Of a stretch of DNA of 64,000 nt, positions 9,520 to 22,002 are shown piece by piece. Within the stretch, counting starts at the first letter, position 1; each line of letters opens with the position of its first letter. The notes beneath the pieces are model-generated. The model ran no database searches and was not told the DNA's origin. It saw only the letters and a list, made by a program, of their open reading frames with translations. Source of the stretch: Brachyhypopomus gauderio (Eukaryota; Chordata; Actinopteri; Gymnotiformes; Hypopomidae); NCBI RefSeq assembly GCF_052324685.1, contig NC_135211.1, positions 1,773,105 through 1,837,104 on the forward strand. Direction: 5' to 3'. The position numbers were made by a program, and so were the translations under genes.

Positions 9520-10670
9520 GTTTTATGTAGGACCCCAAAAGCACTTGCTGTCGCCACATGTTGACATGTTGAGCAGGACCTGAGCTATGTTTGTGGAATT
9601 TGTGCAGAGACTAAAGACCTTCACCCTTAAACATTCACTAAACCTGGTGCATGATCTCACATCCCAGAGATTGAGAATCTGGCAAACTAACAATCGAACT
9701 GGTCAGGTAACAGCAGCATTTGAAGTGGGGTCAAAAATGTACCATTAAAGGCACTTGACATCCCCGCTCAGTTTCGTTGCATAGCCTCTTTATAGTTGTT
9801 GAAAAAACGTTTTGTAGCGGAAGAAAACATTAATTTACTGGAAGACAATCCAGTGATCGCTCTTAATATCAAAGTAAAACATGTACTCTGTCCTGATAAA
9901 ATTTTGACCATGTGCATTTCACCTTGGGATTTAAAGTGTTTCCCTTTAGTCTGAGTACATCAGCTGAAGGCAGCTTAACTTCTTTTTTGGTTCTTGAAGT
10001 CTTTTTTTATTCTCATCCGAAAGGCATATTCTGTTCCAGAAAACATTGGGGATTCCAATGTATCAATGACCTAGTTGGGAAAATGATTGCTGAACTCTGT
10101 AATGATCCTGATCTCAGCAGTACCAAGTGCCACAAAGGTCCACAAATCAGTTTACTCATGTATTTTATTGCCTATGGTTTGGTTTGTAAATGTGTGTTGG
10201 TGATATGGATGCATTCATGACACCACATTTTCTGGACAAAATGCATCTTGGAGCAGAGCTCCTGCAGTGCTTCCATCAAATCTGTTTTGAATAGGTTTTG
10301 GGTGCATTTTCACATATAATTTCAAAAGCGTCATATCTAAGAGGACATAACCCTGCAACTGAAGGCAAGGGAGCTACACTGTGTAAACTGGTGAAAATCA
10401 TACACATTCCGATGACTGGTGGACAAAAGGATCAAAACTTTGACAGGAAAAGGGTCTACAAACTGACCTTTTGTTTGAAGACCTGCAGGTCTTGACAAGT
10501 GAGTAATTGAAGGAAGGGCAAATTTTAGACAAGCTAGCAGAAAAGTGTGAGTGACCTTGTTGTTGCATCCTTTATGCATTGGCTCATTTCATCAAAAGCC
10601 AGCAAACAGGAGGAATGTGCTTGTTGGGTTTTTCTTTTGAGGAAGAACTATGTAAGCACAGAAGCATCTG

Positions 10671-10676
10671 GTCTCT

Positions 10677-10717
<41 letters not shown>

Positions 10718-10744
10718 ATGGTGGTTCGAGCCCACCCAGGGAAG
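10671..10744 (+). tRNA. tRNA-Asn-GTT: tRNA-Asn (GUU), unit 8, variant A72
   Basis: Only change is C72A, giving a G1/A72 mismatch at the end of the acceptor stem. Confidence 0.89.
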
Positions 10745-10833
10745 ATGTATGTTCCTTTCTCTTCTTTTTTAGACGTATTTTGCGCAAACAGATTAACTAA
10801 ATTTCAACATTTCTCTCAAACAAATCAGCCTCT

Positions 10834-10906
10834 CGCCCAACGTGGGGCTCGAACCCACGACCCTGAGATTAAGAGTCTCATGCTCTACCGACTGAGCTAG
10901 CCGGGC
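10834..10906 (-). tRNA. tRNA-Lys-CTT: tRNA-Lys (CUU), unit 8, consensus
   Basis: Consensus gene; the leader is CAAAAAAC in place of CATAAAAC. Confidence 0.96.
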
Positions 10907-12057
10907 GTTTTTTGTAGGACCCCAAAAGCACTTGCTGTCGCCACATGTTGACATGTTGAGCAGGACCTGAGCTATGTTTGTGGAATTTGTGCAGAGACTA
11001 AAGACCTTCACACTTAAACATTCACTAAACCTGGTGCATGATCTCACATCCCAGAGATTGAGAATCTGGCAAACTAACAATCGAACTGGTCAGGTAACAG
11101 CAGCATTTGAAGTGGGGTCAAAAATGTACCATTAAAGGCACTTGACATCCCCGCTCAGTTTCGTTGCATAGCCTCTTTATAGTTGTTGAAAAAACGTTTT
11201 GTAGCGGAAGAAAACATTAATTTACTGGAAGACAATCCAGTGATCGCTCTTAATATCAAAGTAAAACATGTACTCTGTCCTGATAAAATTTTGACCATGT
11301 GCATTTCACCTTGGGATTTAAAGTGTTTCCCGTTAGTCTGAGTACATCAGCTGAAGGCAGCTTAACTTCTTTTTTGGTTCTTGAAGTCTTTTTTAATTCT
11401 CATCCGAAAGGCATATTCTGTTCCAGAAAACATTGGGGATTCCAATGTATCAATGACCTAGTTGGGAAAATGATTGCTGAACTCTGTAATGATCCTGATC
11501 TCAGCAGTACCAAGTGCCACAAAGGTCCACAAATCAGTTTACTCATGTATTTTATTGCCTATGGTTTGGTTTGTAAATGTGTGTTGGTGATATGGATGCA
11601 TTCATGACACCACATTTTCTGGACAAAATGCGTCTTGGAGCAGAGCTCCTGCAGTGCTTCCATCAAATCTGTTTTGAATAGGTTTTGGGTGCATTTTCAC
11701 ATATAATTTCAAAAGCGTCATATCTAAGAGGACATAACCCTGCAACTGAAGGCAAGGGAGCTACACTGTGTAAACTGGTGAAAATCATACACATTCCGAT
11801 GACTGGTGGACAAAAGGATCAAAACTGTGACAGGAAAAGGGTCTACAAACTGACCTTTTGTTTGAAGACCTGCAGGTCTTGACAAGTGAGTAATTGAAGG
11901 AAGGGCAAATTTTAGACAAGCTAGCAGAAAAGTGTGAGTGACCTTGATGTTGCATCCTTTATGCATTGGCTCATTTCATCAAAAGCCAGCAAACAGGAGG
12001 AATGTGCTTGTTGGGTTTTTCTTTTGAGGAAGAACTATGTAAGCACAGAAGCATCTG

Positions 12058-12063
12058 GTCTCT

Positions 12064-12104
<41 letters not shown>

Positions 12105-12131
12105 ATGGTGGTTCGAGCCCACCCAGGGAAG
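12058..12131 (+). tRNA. tRNA-Asn-GTT: tRNA-Asn (GUU), unit 9, variant A72
   Basis: C72A only; T6 terminator unchanged. Confidence 0.89.
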
Positions 12132-12220
12132 ATGTATGTTCCTTTCTCTTCTTTTTTAGACGTATTTTGCGGAAACAGATTAACTAAATTTCAACATTTC
12201 TCTCAAACAAATCAGCCTCT

Positions 12221-12293
12221 CGCCCAACGTGGGGCTCGAACCCACGACCCTGAGATTAAGAGTCTCATGCTCTACCGACTGAGCTAGCCGGGC
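12221..12293 (-). tRNA. tRNA-Lys-CTT: tRNA-Lys (CUU), unit 9, consensus
   Basis: C2, A9, A37 all present. Confidence 0.96.
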
Positions 12294-13444
12294 GTTTTTT
12301 GTAGGACCCCAAAAGCACTTGCTGTCGCCACATGTTGACATGTTGAGCAGGACCTGAGCTATGTTTGTGGAATTTGTGCAGAGACTAAAGACCTTCACAC
12401 TTAAACATTCACTAAACCTGGTGCATGATCTCACATCCCAGAGATTGAGAATCTGGCAAACTAACAATCGAACTGGTCAGGTAACAGCAGCATTTGAAGT
12501 GGGGTCAAAAATGTACCATTAAAGGCACTTGACATCCCCGCTCAGTTTCGTTGCATAGCCTCTTTATAGTTGTTGAAAAAACATTTTGTAGCGGAAGAAA
12601 ACATTAATTTACTGGAAGACAATCCAGTGATCGCTCTTAATATCAAAGTAAAACATGTACTCTGTCCTGATAAAATTTTGACCATGTGCATTTCACCTTG
12701 GGATTTAAAGTGTTTCCCGTTAGTCTGAGTACATCAGCTGAAGGCAGCTTAACTTCTTTTTTGGTTCTTGAAGTCTTTTTTTATTCTCATCCGAAAGGCA
12801 TATTCTGTTCCAGAAAACATTGGGGATTCCAATGTATCAATGACCTAGTTGGGAAAATGATTGCTGAACTCTGTAATGATCCTGATCTCAGCAGTACCAA
12901 GTGCCACAAAGGTCCACAAATCAGTTTACTCATGTATTTTATTGCCTATGGTTTGGTTTGTAAATGTGTGTTGGTGATATGGATGCATTCATGACACCAC
13001 ATTTTCTGGACAAAATGCGTCTTGGAGCAGAGCTCCTGCAGTGCTTCCATCAAATCTGTTTTGAATAGGTTTTGGGTGCATTTTCACATATAATTTCAAA
13101 AGCGTCATATCTAAGAGGACATAACCCTGCAACTGAAGGCAAGGGAGCTACACTGTGTAAACTGGTGAAAATCATACACATTCCGATGACTGGTGGACAA
13201 AAGGATCAAAACTTTGACAGGAAAAGGGTCTACAAACTGACCTTTTGTTTGAAGACCTGCAGGTCTTGACAAGTGAGTAATTGAAGGAAGGGCAAATTTT
13301 AGACAAGCTAGCAGAAAAGTGTGAGTGACCTTGATGTTGCATCCTTTATGCATTGGCTCATTTCATCAAAAGCCAGCAAACAGGAGGAATGTGCTTGTTG
13401 GGTTTTTCTTTTGAGGAAGAACTATGTAAGCACAGAAGCATCAG

Positions 13445-13450
13445 GTCTCT

Positions 13451-13491
<41 letters not shown>

Positions 13492-13518
13492 ATGGTGGTT
13501 CGAGCCCACCCAGGGACG
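13445..13518 (+). tRNA. tRNA-Asn-GTT: tRNA-Asn (GUU), unit 10, consensus
   Basis: Same sequence as unit 2, including A two bases before the gene. Confidence 0.96.
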
Positions 13519-13607
13519 ATGTATGTTCCTTTCTCTTCTTTTTTAGACGTATTTTGCGCAAACAGATTAACTAAATTTCAACATTTCTCTCAAACAAATC
13601 AGCCTCT

Positions 13608-13680
13608 CGCCCAACGTGGGGCTCGAACCCACGACCCTGAGATTAAGAGTCTCATGCTCTACCGACTGAGCTAGCCGGGC
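13608..13680 (-). tRNA. tRNA-Lys-CTT: tRNA-Lys (CUU), unit 10, consensus
   Basis: Gene consensus; one base differs about 10 nt upstream. Confidence 0.96.
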
Positions 13681-14831
13681 GTTTTATGTGGGACCCCAAA
13701 AGCACTTGCTGTCGCCACATGTTGACATGTTGAGCAGGACCTGAGCTATGTTTGTGGAATTTGTGCAGAGACTAAAGACCTTCACCCTTAAACATTCACT
13801 AAACCTGGTGCATGATCTCACATCCCAGAGATTGAGAATCTGGCAAACTAACAATCGAACTGGTCAGGTAACAGCAGCATTTGAAGTGGGGTCAAAAATG
13901 TACCATTAAAGGCACTTGACATCCCCGCTCAGTTTCGTTGCATAGCCTCTTTATAGTTGTTGAAAAAACGTTTTGTAGCGGAAGAAAACATTAATTTACT
14001 GGAAGACAATCCAGTGATCGCTCTTAATATCAAAGTAAAACATGTACTCTGTCCTGATAAAATTTTGACCATGTGCATTTCACCTTGGGATTTAAAGTGT
14101 TTCCCGTTAGTCTGAGTACATCAGCTGAAGGCAGCTTAACTTCTTTTTTGGTTCTTGAAGTCTTTTTTTATTCTCATCCGAAAGGCATATTCTGTTCCAG
14201 AAAACATTGGGGATTCCAATGTATCAATGACCTAGTTGGGAAAATGATTGCTGAACTCTGTAATGATCCTGATCTCAGCAGTACCAAGTGCCACAAAGGT
14301 CCACAAATCAGTTTACTCATGTATTTTATTGCCTATGGTTTGGTTTGTAAATGTGTGTTGGTGATATGGATGCATTCATGACACCACATTTTCTGGACAA
14401 AATGCGTCTTGGAGCAGAGCTCCTGCAGTGCTTCCATCAAATCTGTTTTGAATAGGTTTTGGGTGCATTTTCACATATAATTTCAAAAGCGTCATATCTA
14501 AGAGGACATAACCCTGCAACTGAAGGCAAGGGAGCTACACTGTGTAAACTGGTGAAAATCATACACATTCCGATGACTGGTGGACAAAAGGATCAAAACT
14601 TTGACAGGAAAAGGGTCTACAAACTGACCTTTTGTTTGAAGACCTGCAGGTCTTGACAAGTGAGTAATAGAAGGAAGGGCAAATTTTAGACAAGCTAGCA
14701 GAAAAGTGTGAGTGACCTTGATGTTGCATTCTTTATGCATTGGCTCATTTCATCAAAAGCCAGCAAACAGGAGGAATGTGCTTGTTGGGTTTTTCTTTTG
14801 AGGAAGAACTATGTAAGCACAGAAGCATCTG

Positions 14832-14837
14832 GTCTCT

Positions 14838-14878
<41 letters not shown>

Positions 14879-14905
14879 ATGGTGGTTCGGGCCCACCCAG
14901 GGAAG
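14832..14905 (+). tRNA. tRNA-Asn-GTT: tRNA-Asn (GUU), unit 11, variant G58/A72
   Basis: B-box A58G with acceptor C72A. Confidence 0.85.
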
Positions 14906-14994
14906 ATGTGTGTTCCTTTCTCTTCTTTTTTAGACGTATTTTGCGCAAACAGATTAACTAAATTTCAACATTTCTCTCAAACAAATCAGCCTCT

Positions 14995-15067
14995 CGCCCA
15001 ACGTGGGGCTCGAACCCACGACCCTGAGATTAAGAGTCTCATGCTCTACCGACTGAGCGAGCCGGAC
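14995..15067 (-). tRNA. tRNA-Lys-CTT: tRNA-Lys (CUU), unit 11, variant U2/C9
   Basis: Class A pair of changes; anticodon loop intact. Confidence 0.87.
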
Positions 15068-16218
15068 GTTTTTTGTAGGACCCCAAAAGCACTTGCTGTT
15101 GCCACATGTTGACATGTTGAGCAGGACCTGAGCTATGTTTGTGGAATTTGTGCAGAGACTAAAGACCTTCACCCTTAAACATTCACTAAACCTGGTGCAT
15201 GATCTCACATCCCAGAGATTGAGAATCTGGCAAACTAACAATCGAACTGGTCAGGTAACAGCAGCATTTGAAGTGGGGTCAAAAATGTACCATTAAAGGC
15301 ACTTGACATCCCCGCTCAGTTTCGTTGCATAGCCTCTTTATAGTTGTTGAAAAAACATTTTGTAGCGGAAGAAAACATTAATTTACTGGAAGACAATCCA
15401 GTGATCGCTCTTAATATCAAAGTAAAACATGTACTCTGTCCTGATAAAATTTTGACCATGTGCATTTCACCTTGGGATTTAAAGTGTTTCCCGTTAGTCT
15501 GAGTACATCAGCTGAAGGCAGCTTAACTTCTTTTTTGGTTCTTGAAGTCTTTTTTTATTCTCATCCGAAAGGCATATTCTGTTCCAGAAAACATTGGGGA
15601 TTCCAATGTATCAATGACCTAGTTGGGAAAATGATTGCTGAACTCTGTAATGATCCTGATCTCAGCAGTACCAAGTGCCACAAAGGTCCACAAATCAGTT
15701 TACTCATGTATTTTATTGCCTATGGTTTGGTTTGTAAATGTGTGTTGGTGATATGGATGCATTCATGACACCACATTTTCTGGACAAAATGCGTCTTGGA
15801 GCAGAGCTCCTGCAGTGCTTCCATCAAATCTGTTTTGAATAGGTTTTGGGTGCATTTTCACATATAATTTCAAAAGCGTCATATCTAAGAGGACATAACC
15901 CTGCAACTGAAGGCAAGGGAGCTACACTGTGTAAACTGGTGAAAATCATACACATTCCGATGACTGGTGGACAAAAGGATCAAAACTTTGACAGGAAAAG
16001 GGTCTACAAACTGACCTTTTGTTTGAAGACCTGCAGGTCTTGACAAGTGAGTAATTGAAGGAAGGGCAAATTTTAGACAAGCTAGCAGAAAAGTGTGAGT
16101 GACCTTGATGTTGCATCCTTTATGCATTGGCTCATTTCATCAAAAGCCAGCAAACAGGAGGAATGTGCTTGTTGGGTTTTTCTTTTGAGGAAGAACTATG
16201 TAAGCACAGAAGCATCAG

Positions 16219-16224
16219 GTCTCT

Positions 16225-16265
<41 letters not shown>

Positions 16266-16292
16266 ATGGTGGTTCGAGCCCACCCAGGGACG
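16219..16292 (+). tRNA. tRNA-Asn-GTT: tRNA-Asn (GUU), unit 12, consensus
   Basis: Consensus at 58 and 72. Confidence 0.96.
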
Positions 16293-16381
16293 ATGTATGT
16301 TCCTTTCTCTTCTTTTTTAGACGTATTTTGCGCAAACAGATTAACTAAATTTCAACATTTCTCTCAAACAAATCAGCCTCT

Positions 16382-16454
16382 CGCCCAACGTGGGGCTCGA
16401 ACCCACGACCCTGAGATTAAGAGTCTCATGCTCTACCGACTGAGCTAGCCGGGC
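16382..16454 (-). tRNA. tRNA-Lys-CTT: tRNA-Lys (CUU), unit 12, consensus
   Basis: Consensus at 2, 9 and 37. Confidence 0.96.
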
Positions 16455-17605
16455 GTTTTATGTAGGACCCCAAAAGCACTTGCTGTCGCCACATGTTGAC
16501 ATGTTGAGCAGGACCTGAGCTATGTTTGTGGAATTTGTGCAGAGACTAAAGACCTTCACCCTTAAACATTCACTAAACCTGGTGCATGATCTCACATCCC
16601 AGAGATTGAGAATCTGGCAAACTAACAATCGAACTGGTCAGGTAACAGCAGCATTTGAAGTGGGGTCAAAAATGTACCATTAAAGGCACTTGACATCCCC
16701 GCTCAGTTTCGTTGCATAGCCTCTTTATAGTTGTTGAAAAAACGTTTTGTAGCGGAAGAAAACATTAATTTACTGGAAGACAATCCAGTGATCGCTCTTA
16801 ATATCAAAGTAAAACATGTACTCTGTCCTGATAAAATTTTGACCATGTGCATTTCACCTTGGGATTTAAAGTGTTTCCCGTTAGTCTGAGTACATCAGCT
16901 GAAGGCAGCTTAACTTCTTTTTTGGTTCTTGAAGTCTTTTTTTATTCTCATCCGAAAGGCATATTCTGTTCCAGAAAACATTGGGGATTCCAATGTATCA
17001 ATGACCTAGTTGGGAAAATGATTGCTGAACTCTGTAATGATCCTGATCTCAGCAGTACCAAGTGCCACAAAGGTCCACAAATCAGTTTACTCATGTATTT
17101 TATTGCCTATGGTTTGGTTTGTAAATGTGTGTTGGTGATATGGATGCATTCATGACACCACATTTTCTGGACAAAATGCGTCTTGGAGCAGAGCTCCTGC
17201 AGTGCTTCCATCAAATCTGTTTTGAATAGGTTTTGGGTGCATTTTCACATATAATTTCAAAAGCGTCATATCTAAGAGGACATAACCCTGCAACTGAAGG
17301 CAAGGGAGCTACACTGTGTAAACTGGTGAAAATCATACACATTCCGATGACTGGTGGACAAAAGGATCAAAACTTTGACAGGAAAAGGGTCTACAAACTG
17401 ACCTTTTGTTTGAAGACCTGCAGGTCTTGACAAGTGAGTAATAGAAGGAAGGGCAAATTTTAGACAAGCTAGCAGAAAAGTGTGAGTGACCTTGATGTTG
17501 CATTCTTTATGCATTGGCTCATTTCATCAAAAGCCAGCAAACAGGAGGAATGTGCTTGTTGGGTTTTTCTTTTGAGGAAGAACTATGTAAGCACAGAAGC
17601 ATCTG

Positions 17606-17611
17606 GTCTCT

Positions 17612-17652
<41 letters not shown>

Positions 17653-17679
17653 ATGGTGGTTCGGGCCCACCCAGGGAAG
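17606..17679 (+). tRNA. tRNA-Asn-GTT: tRNA-Asn (GUU), unit 13, variant G58/A72
   Basis: B-box A58G with acceptor C72A. Confidence 0.85.
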
Positions 17680-17768
17680 ATGTGTGTTCCTTTCTCTTCT
17701 TTTTTAGACGTATTTTGCGCAAACAGATTAACTAAATTTCAACATTTCTCTCAAACAAATCAGCCTCT

Positions 17769-17841
17769 CGCCCAACGTGGGGCTCGAACCCACGACCCTG
17801 AGATTAAGAGTCTCATGCTCTACCGACTGAGCGAGCCGGAC
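17769..17841 (-). tRNA. tRNA-Lys-CTT: tRNA-Lys (CUU), unit 13, variant U2/C9
   Basis: A-box A9C and C2U; A37 kept. Confidence 0.87.
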
Positions 17842-18992
17842 GTTTTTTGTAGGACCCCAAAAGCACTTGCTGTTGCCACATGTTGACATGTTGAGCAGGA
17901 CCTGAGCTATGTTTGTGGAATTTGTGCAGAGACTAAAGACCTTCACCCTTAAACATTCACTAAACCTGGTGCATGATCTCACATCCCAGAGATTGAGAAT
18001 CTGGCAAACTAACAATCGAACTGGTCAGGTAACAGCAGCATTTGAAGTGGGGTCAAAAATGTACCATTAAAGGCACTTGACATCCCCGCTCAGTTTCGTT
18101 GCATAGCCTCTTTATAGTTGTTGAAAAAACATTTTGTAGCGGAAGAAAACATTAATTTACTGGAAGACAATCCAGTGATCGCTCTTAATATCAAAGTAAA
18201 ACATGTACTCTGTCCTGATAAAATTTTGACCATGTGCATTTCACCTTGGGATTTAAAGTGTTTCCCGTTAGTCTGAGTACATCAGCTGAAGGCAGCTTAA
18301 CTTCTTTTTTGGTTCTTGAAGTCTTTTTTTATTCTCATCCGAAAGGCATATTCTGTTCCAGAAAACATTGGGGATTCCAATGTATCAATGACCTAGTTGG
18401 GAAAATGATTGCTGAACTCTGTAATGATCCTGATCTCAGCAGTACCAAGTGCCACAAAGGTCCACAAATCAGTTTACTCATGTATTTTATTGCCTATGGT
18501 TTGGTTTGTAAATGTGTGTTGGTGATATGGATGCATTCATGACACCACATTTTCTGGACAAAATGCGTCTTGGAGCAGAGCTCCTGCAGTGCTTCCATCA
18601 AATCTGTTTTGAATAGGTTTTGGGTGCATTTTCACATATAATTTCAAAAGCGTCATATCTAAGAGGACATAACCCTGCAACTGAAGGCAAGGGAGCTACA
18701 CTGTGTAAACTGGTGAAAATCATACACATTCCGATGACTGGTGGACAAAAGGATCAAAACTGTGACAGGAAAAGGGTCTACAAACTGACCTTTTGTTTGA
18801 AGACCTGCAGGTCGTGACAAGTGAGTAATTGAAGGAAGGGCAAATTTTAGACAAGCTAGCAGAAAAGTGTGAGTGACCTTGATGTTGCATCCTTTATGCA
18901 TTGGCTCATTTCATCAAAAGCCAGCAAACAGGTGGAATGTGCTTGTTGGGTTTTTCTTTTGAGGAAGAACTATGTAAGCACCGAAGCATCTG

Positions 18993-18998
18993 GTCTCT

Positions 18999-19039
<41 letters not shown>

Positions 19040-19066
19040 ATGGTGGTTCGAGCCCACCCAGGGACG
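18993..19066 (+). tRNA. tRNA-Asn-GTT: tRNA-Asn (GUU), unit 14, consensus
   Basis: Consensus gene behind a CACCGAAG leader. Confidence 0.96.
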
Positions 19067-19155
19067 ATGTATGTTCCTTTCTCTTCTTTTTTAGACGTAT
19101 TTTGCGCAAACAGATTAACTAAATTTCAACATTTCTCTCAAACAAATCAGCCTCT

Positions 19156-19228
19156 CGCCCAACGTGGGGCTCGAACCCACGACCCTGAGATAAAGAGTCT
19201 CATGCTCTACCGACTGAGCTAGCCGGGC
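19156..19228 (-). tRNA. tRNA-Lys-CTT: tRNA-Lys (CUU), unit 14, variant U37
   Basis: A37U in the anticodon loop; otherwise consensus. Confidence 0.88.
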
Positions 19229-20379
19229 GTTTTATGTAGGACCCCAAAAGCACTTGCTGTCGCCACATGTTGACATGTTGAGCAGGACCTGAGCTATGTT
19301 TGTGGAATTTGTGCAGAGACTAAAGACCTTCACCCTTAAACATTCACTAAACCTGGTGCATGATCTCACATCCCAGAGATTGAGAATCTGGCAAACTAAC
19401 AATCGAACTGGTCAGGTAACAGCAGCATTTGAAGTGGGGTCAAAAATGTACCATTAAAGGCACTTGACATCCCCGCTTAGTTTCGTTGCATAGCCTCTTT
19501 ATAGTTGTTGAAAAAACGTTTTGTAGCGGAAGAAAACATTAATTTACTGGAAGACAATCCAGTGATCGCTCTTAATATCAAAGTAAAACATGTACTCTGT
19601 CCTGATAAAATTTTGACCATGTGCATTTCACCTTGGGATTTAAAGTGTTTCCCGTTAGTCTGAGTACATCAGCTGAAGGCAGCTTAACTTCTTTTTTGGT
19701 TCTTGAAGTCTTTTTTTATTCTCATCCGAAAGGCATATTCTGTTCCAGAAAACATTGGGGATTCCAATGTATCAATGACCTAGTTGGGAAAATGATTGCT
19801 GAACTCTGTAATGATCCTGATCTCAGCAGTACCAAGTGCCACAAAGGTCCACAAATCAGTTTACTCATGTATTTTATTGCCTATGGTTTGGTTTGTAAAT
19901 GTGTGTTGGTGATATGGATGCATTCATGACACCACATTTTCTGGACAAAATGCGTCTTGGAGCAGAGCTCCTGCAGTGCTTCCATCAAATCTGTTTTGAA
20001 TAGGTTTTGGGTGCATTTTCACATATAATTTCAAAAGCGTCATATCTAAGAGGACATAACCCTGCAACTGAAGGCAAGGGAGCTACACTGTGTAAACTGG
20101 TGAAAATCATACACATTCCGATGACTGGTGGACAAAAGGATCAAAACTTTGACAGGAAAAGGGTCTACAAACTGACCTTTTGTTTGAAGACCTGCAGGTC
20201 TTGACAAGTGAGTAATAGAAGGAAGGGCAAATTTTAGACAAGCTAGCAGAAAAGTGTGAGTGACCTTGATGTTGCATCCTTTATGCATTGGCTCATTTCA
20301 TCAAAAGCCAGCAAACAGGAGGAATGTGCTTGTTGGGTTTTTCTTTTGAGGAAGAACTATGTAAGCACAGAAGCATCTG

Positions 20380-20385
20380 GTCTCT

Positions 20386-20426
<41 letters not shown>

Positions 20427-20453
20427 ATGGTGGTTCGGGCCCACCCAGGGAAG
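20380..20453 (+). tRNA. tRNA-Asn-GTT: tRNA-Asn (GUU), unit 15, variant G58/A72
   Basis: B-box A58G with acceptor C72A. Confidence 0.85.
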
Positions 20454-20542
20454 ATGTGTGTTCCTTTCTCTTCTTTTTTAGACGTATTTTGCGCAAACAG
20501 ATTAACTAAATTTCAACATTTCTCTCAAACAAATCAGCCTCT

Positions 20543-20615
20543 CGCCCAACGTGGGGCTCGAACCCACGACCCTGAGATTAAGAGTCTCATGCTCTACCGA
20601 CTGAGCGAGCCGGAC
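20543..20615 (-). tRNA. tRNA-Lys-CTT: tRNA-Lys (CUU), unit 15, variant U2/C9
   Basis: A-box A9C and C2U. Confidence 0.87.
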
Positions 20616-21766
20616 GTTTTTTGTAGGACCCCAAAAGCACTTGCTGTTGCCACATGTTGACATGTTGAGCAGGACCTGAGCTATGTTTGTGGAATTTGTG
20701 CAGAGACTAAAGACCTTCACCCTTAAACATTCACTAAACCTGGTGCATGATCTCACATCCCAGAGATTGAGAATCTGGCAAACTAACAATCGAACTGGTC
20801 AGGTAACAGCAGCATTTGAAGTGGGGTCAAAAATGTACCATTAAAGGCACTTGACATCCCCGCTCAGTTTCGTTGCATAGCCTCTTTATAGTTGTTGAAA
20901 AAACATTTTGTAGCGGAAGAAAACATTAATTTACTGGAAGACAATCCAGTGATCGCTCTTAATATCAAAGTAAAACATGTACTCTGTCCTGATAAAATTT
21001 TGACCATGTGCATTTCACCTTGGGATTTAAAGTGTTTCCCGTTAGTCTGAGTACATCAGCTGAAGGCAGCTTAACTTCTTTTTTGGTTCTTGAAGTCTTT
21101 TTTTATTCTCATCTGAAAGGCATATTCTGTTCCAGAAAACATTGGGGATTCCAATGTATCAATGACCTAGTTGGGAAAATGATTGCTGAACTCTGTAATG
21201 ATCCTGATCTCAGCAGTACCAAGTGCCACAAAGGTCCACAAATCAGTTTACTCATGTATTTTATTGCCTATGGTTTGGTTTGTAAATGTGTGTTGGTGAT
21301 ATGGATGCATTCATGACACCACATTTTCTGGACAAAATGCGTCTTGGAGCAGAGCTCCTGCAGTGCTTCCATCAAATCTGTTTTGAATAGGTTTTGGGTG
21401 CATTTTCACATATAATTTCAAAAGCGTCATATCTAAGAGGACATAACCCTGCAACTGAAGGCAAGGGAGCTACACTGTGTAAACTGGTGAAAATCATACA
21501 CATTCCGATGACTGGTGGACAAAAGGATCAAAATTGTGACAGGAAAAGGGTCTACAAACTGACCTTTTGTTTGAAGACCTGCAGGTCGTGACAAGTGAGT
21601 AATTGAAGGAAGGGCAAATTTTAGACAAGCTAGCAGAAAAGTGTGAGTGACCTTGATGTTGCATCCTTTATGCATTGGCTCATTTCATCAAAAGCCAGCA
21701 AACAGGTGGAATGTGCTTGTTGGGTTTTTCTTTTGAGGAAGAACTATGTAAGCACCGAAGCATCTG

Positions 21767-21772
21767 GTCTCT

Positions 21773-21813
<41 letters not shown>

Positions 21814-21840
21814 ATGGTGGTTCGAGCCCACCCAGGGACG
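21767..21840 (+). tRNA. tRNA-Asn-GTT: tRNA-Asn (GUU), unit 16, consensus
   Basis: Consensus gene beside a degraded tRNA-Lys. Confidence 0.96.
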
Positions 21841-21929
21841 ATGTATGTTCCTTTCTCTTCTTTTTTAGACGTATTTTGCGCAAACAGATTAACTAAATTT
21901 CAACATTTCTCTCAAACAAATCAGCCTCT

Positions 21930-22002
21930 CGCCCAACGTGGGGCTCGAACCCACGACCCTGTGATAAAGAGTCTCATGCTCTACCGACTGAGCTAGCCGG
22001 GC
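21930..22002 (-). tRNA. tRNA-Lys-CTT: tRNA-Lys (CUU), unit 16, variant U37/A41
   Basis: A37U in the loop and U41A in the anticodon stem, so A29 faces A41. The anticodon arm is weakened; probably a poor or dead copy. Confidence 0.8.

Larger units (their letters stand above)
8323..9709 (+). repeat. Array unit 7, class C
   Basis: T at 60, A at 536, T at 851. Private changes at the unit start (CAGCAG to CAGTAG) and near 9004 (CTGGTG to CTGCTG). Lys and its leader resemble class D. Confidence 0.94.
9710..11096 (+). repeat. Array unit 8, class C
   Basis: A at 536, T at 851, A at 1303, with C at offset 60. Private CCCGTTAG to CCCTTTAG change near 9945. Confidence 0.95.
11097..12483 (+). repeat. 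Array unit 9, class E
   Basis: A at offset 299, G at 731, G at 1076, A at 1303. Units 20 and 39 match. Confidence 0.95.
12484..13870 (+). repeat. Array unit 10, class B
   Basis: Matches unit 2 apart from a private TGTAGG to TGTGGG change near 13690. Begins an 8-unit-offset copy of units 2-6. Confidence 0.95.
13871..15257 (+). repeat. Array unit 11, class A
   Basis: T at offset 860 as in unit 3, but Lys A37 retained. Confidence 0.95.
15258..16644 (+). repeat. Array unit 12, class B
   Basis: A at 100 and A at 960, as in unit 2. Confidence 0.95.
16645..18031 (+). repeat. Array unit 13, class A
   Basis: T at offset 860; corresponds to unit 5 in the 8-unit repeat but carries the unit 3/11 marker. 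Confidence 0.95.
18032..19418 (+). repeat. Array unit 14, class D
   Basis: Same marker set as unit 6. Confidence 0.95.
19419..20805 (+). repeat. Array unit 15, class A
   Basis: T at offset 60, shared with unit 36; units 15-16-17 and 36-37-38 form matching trios. Confidence 0.95.
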
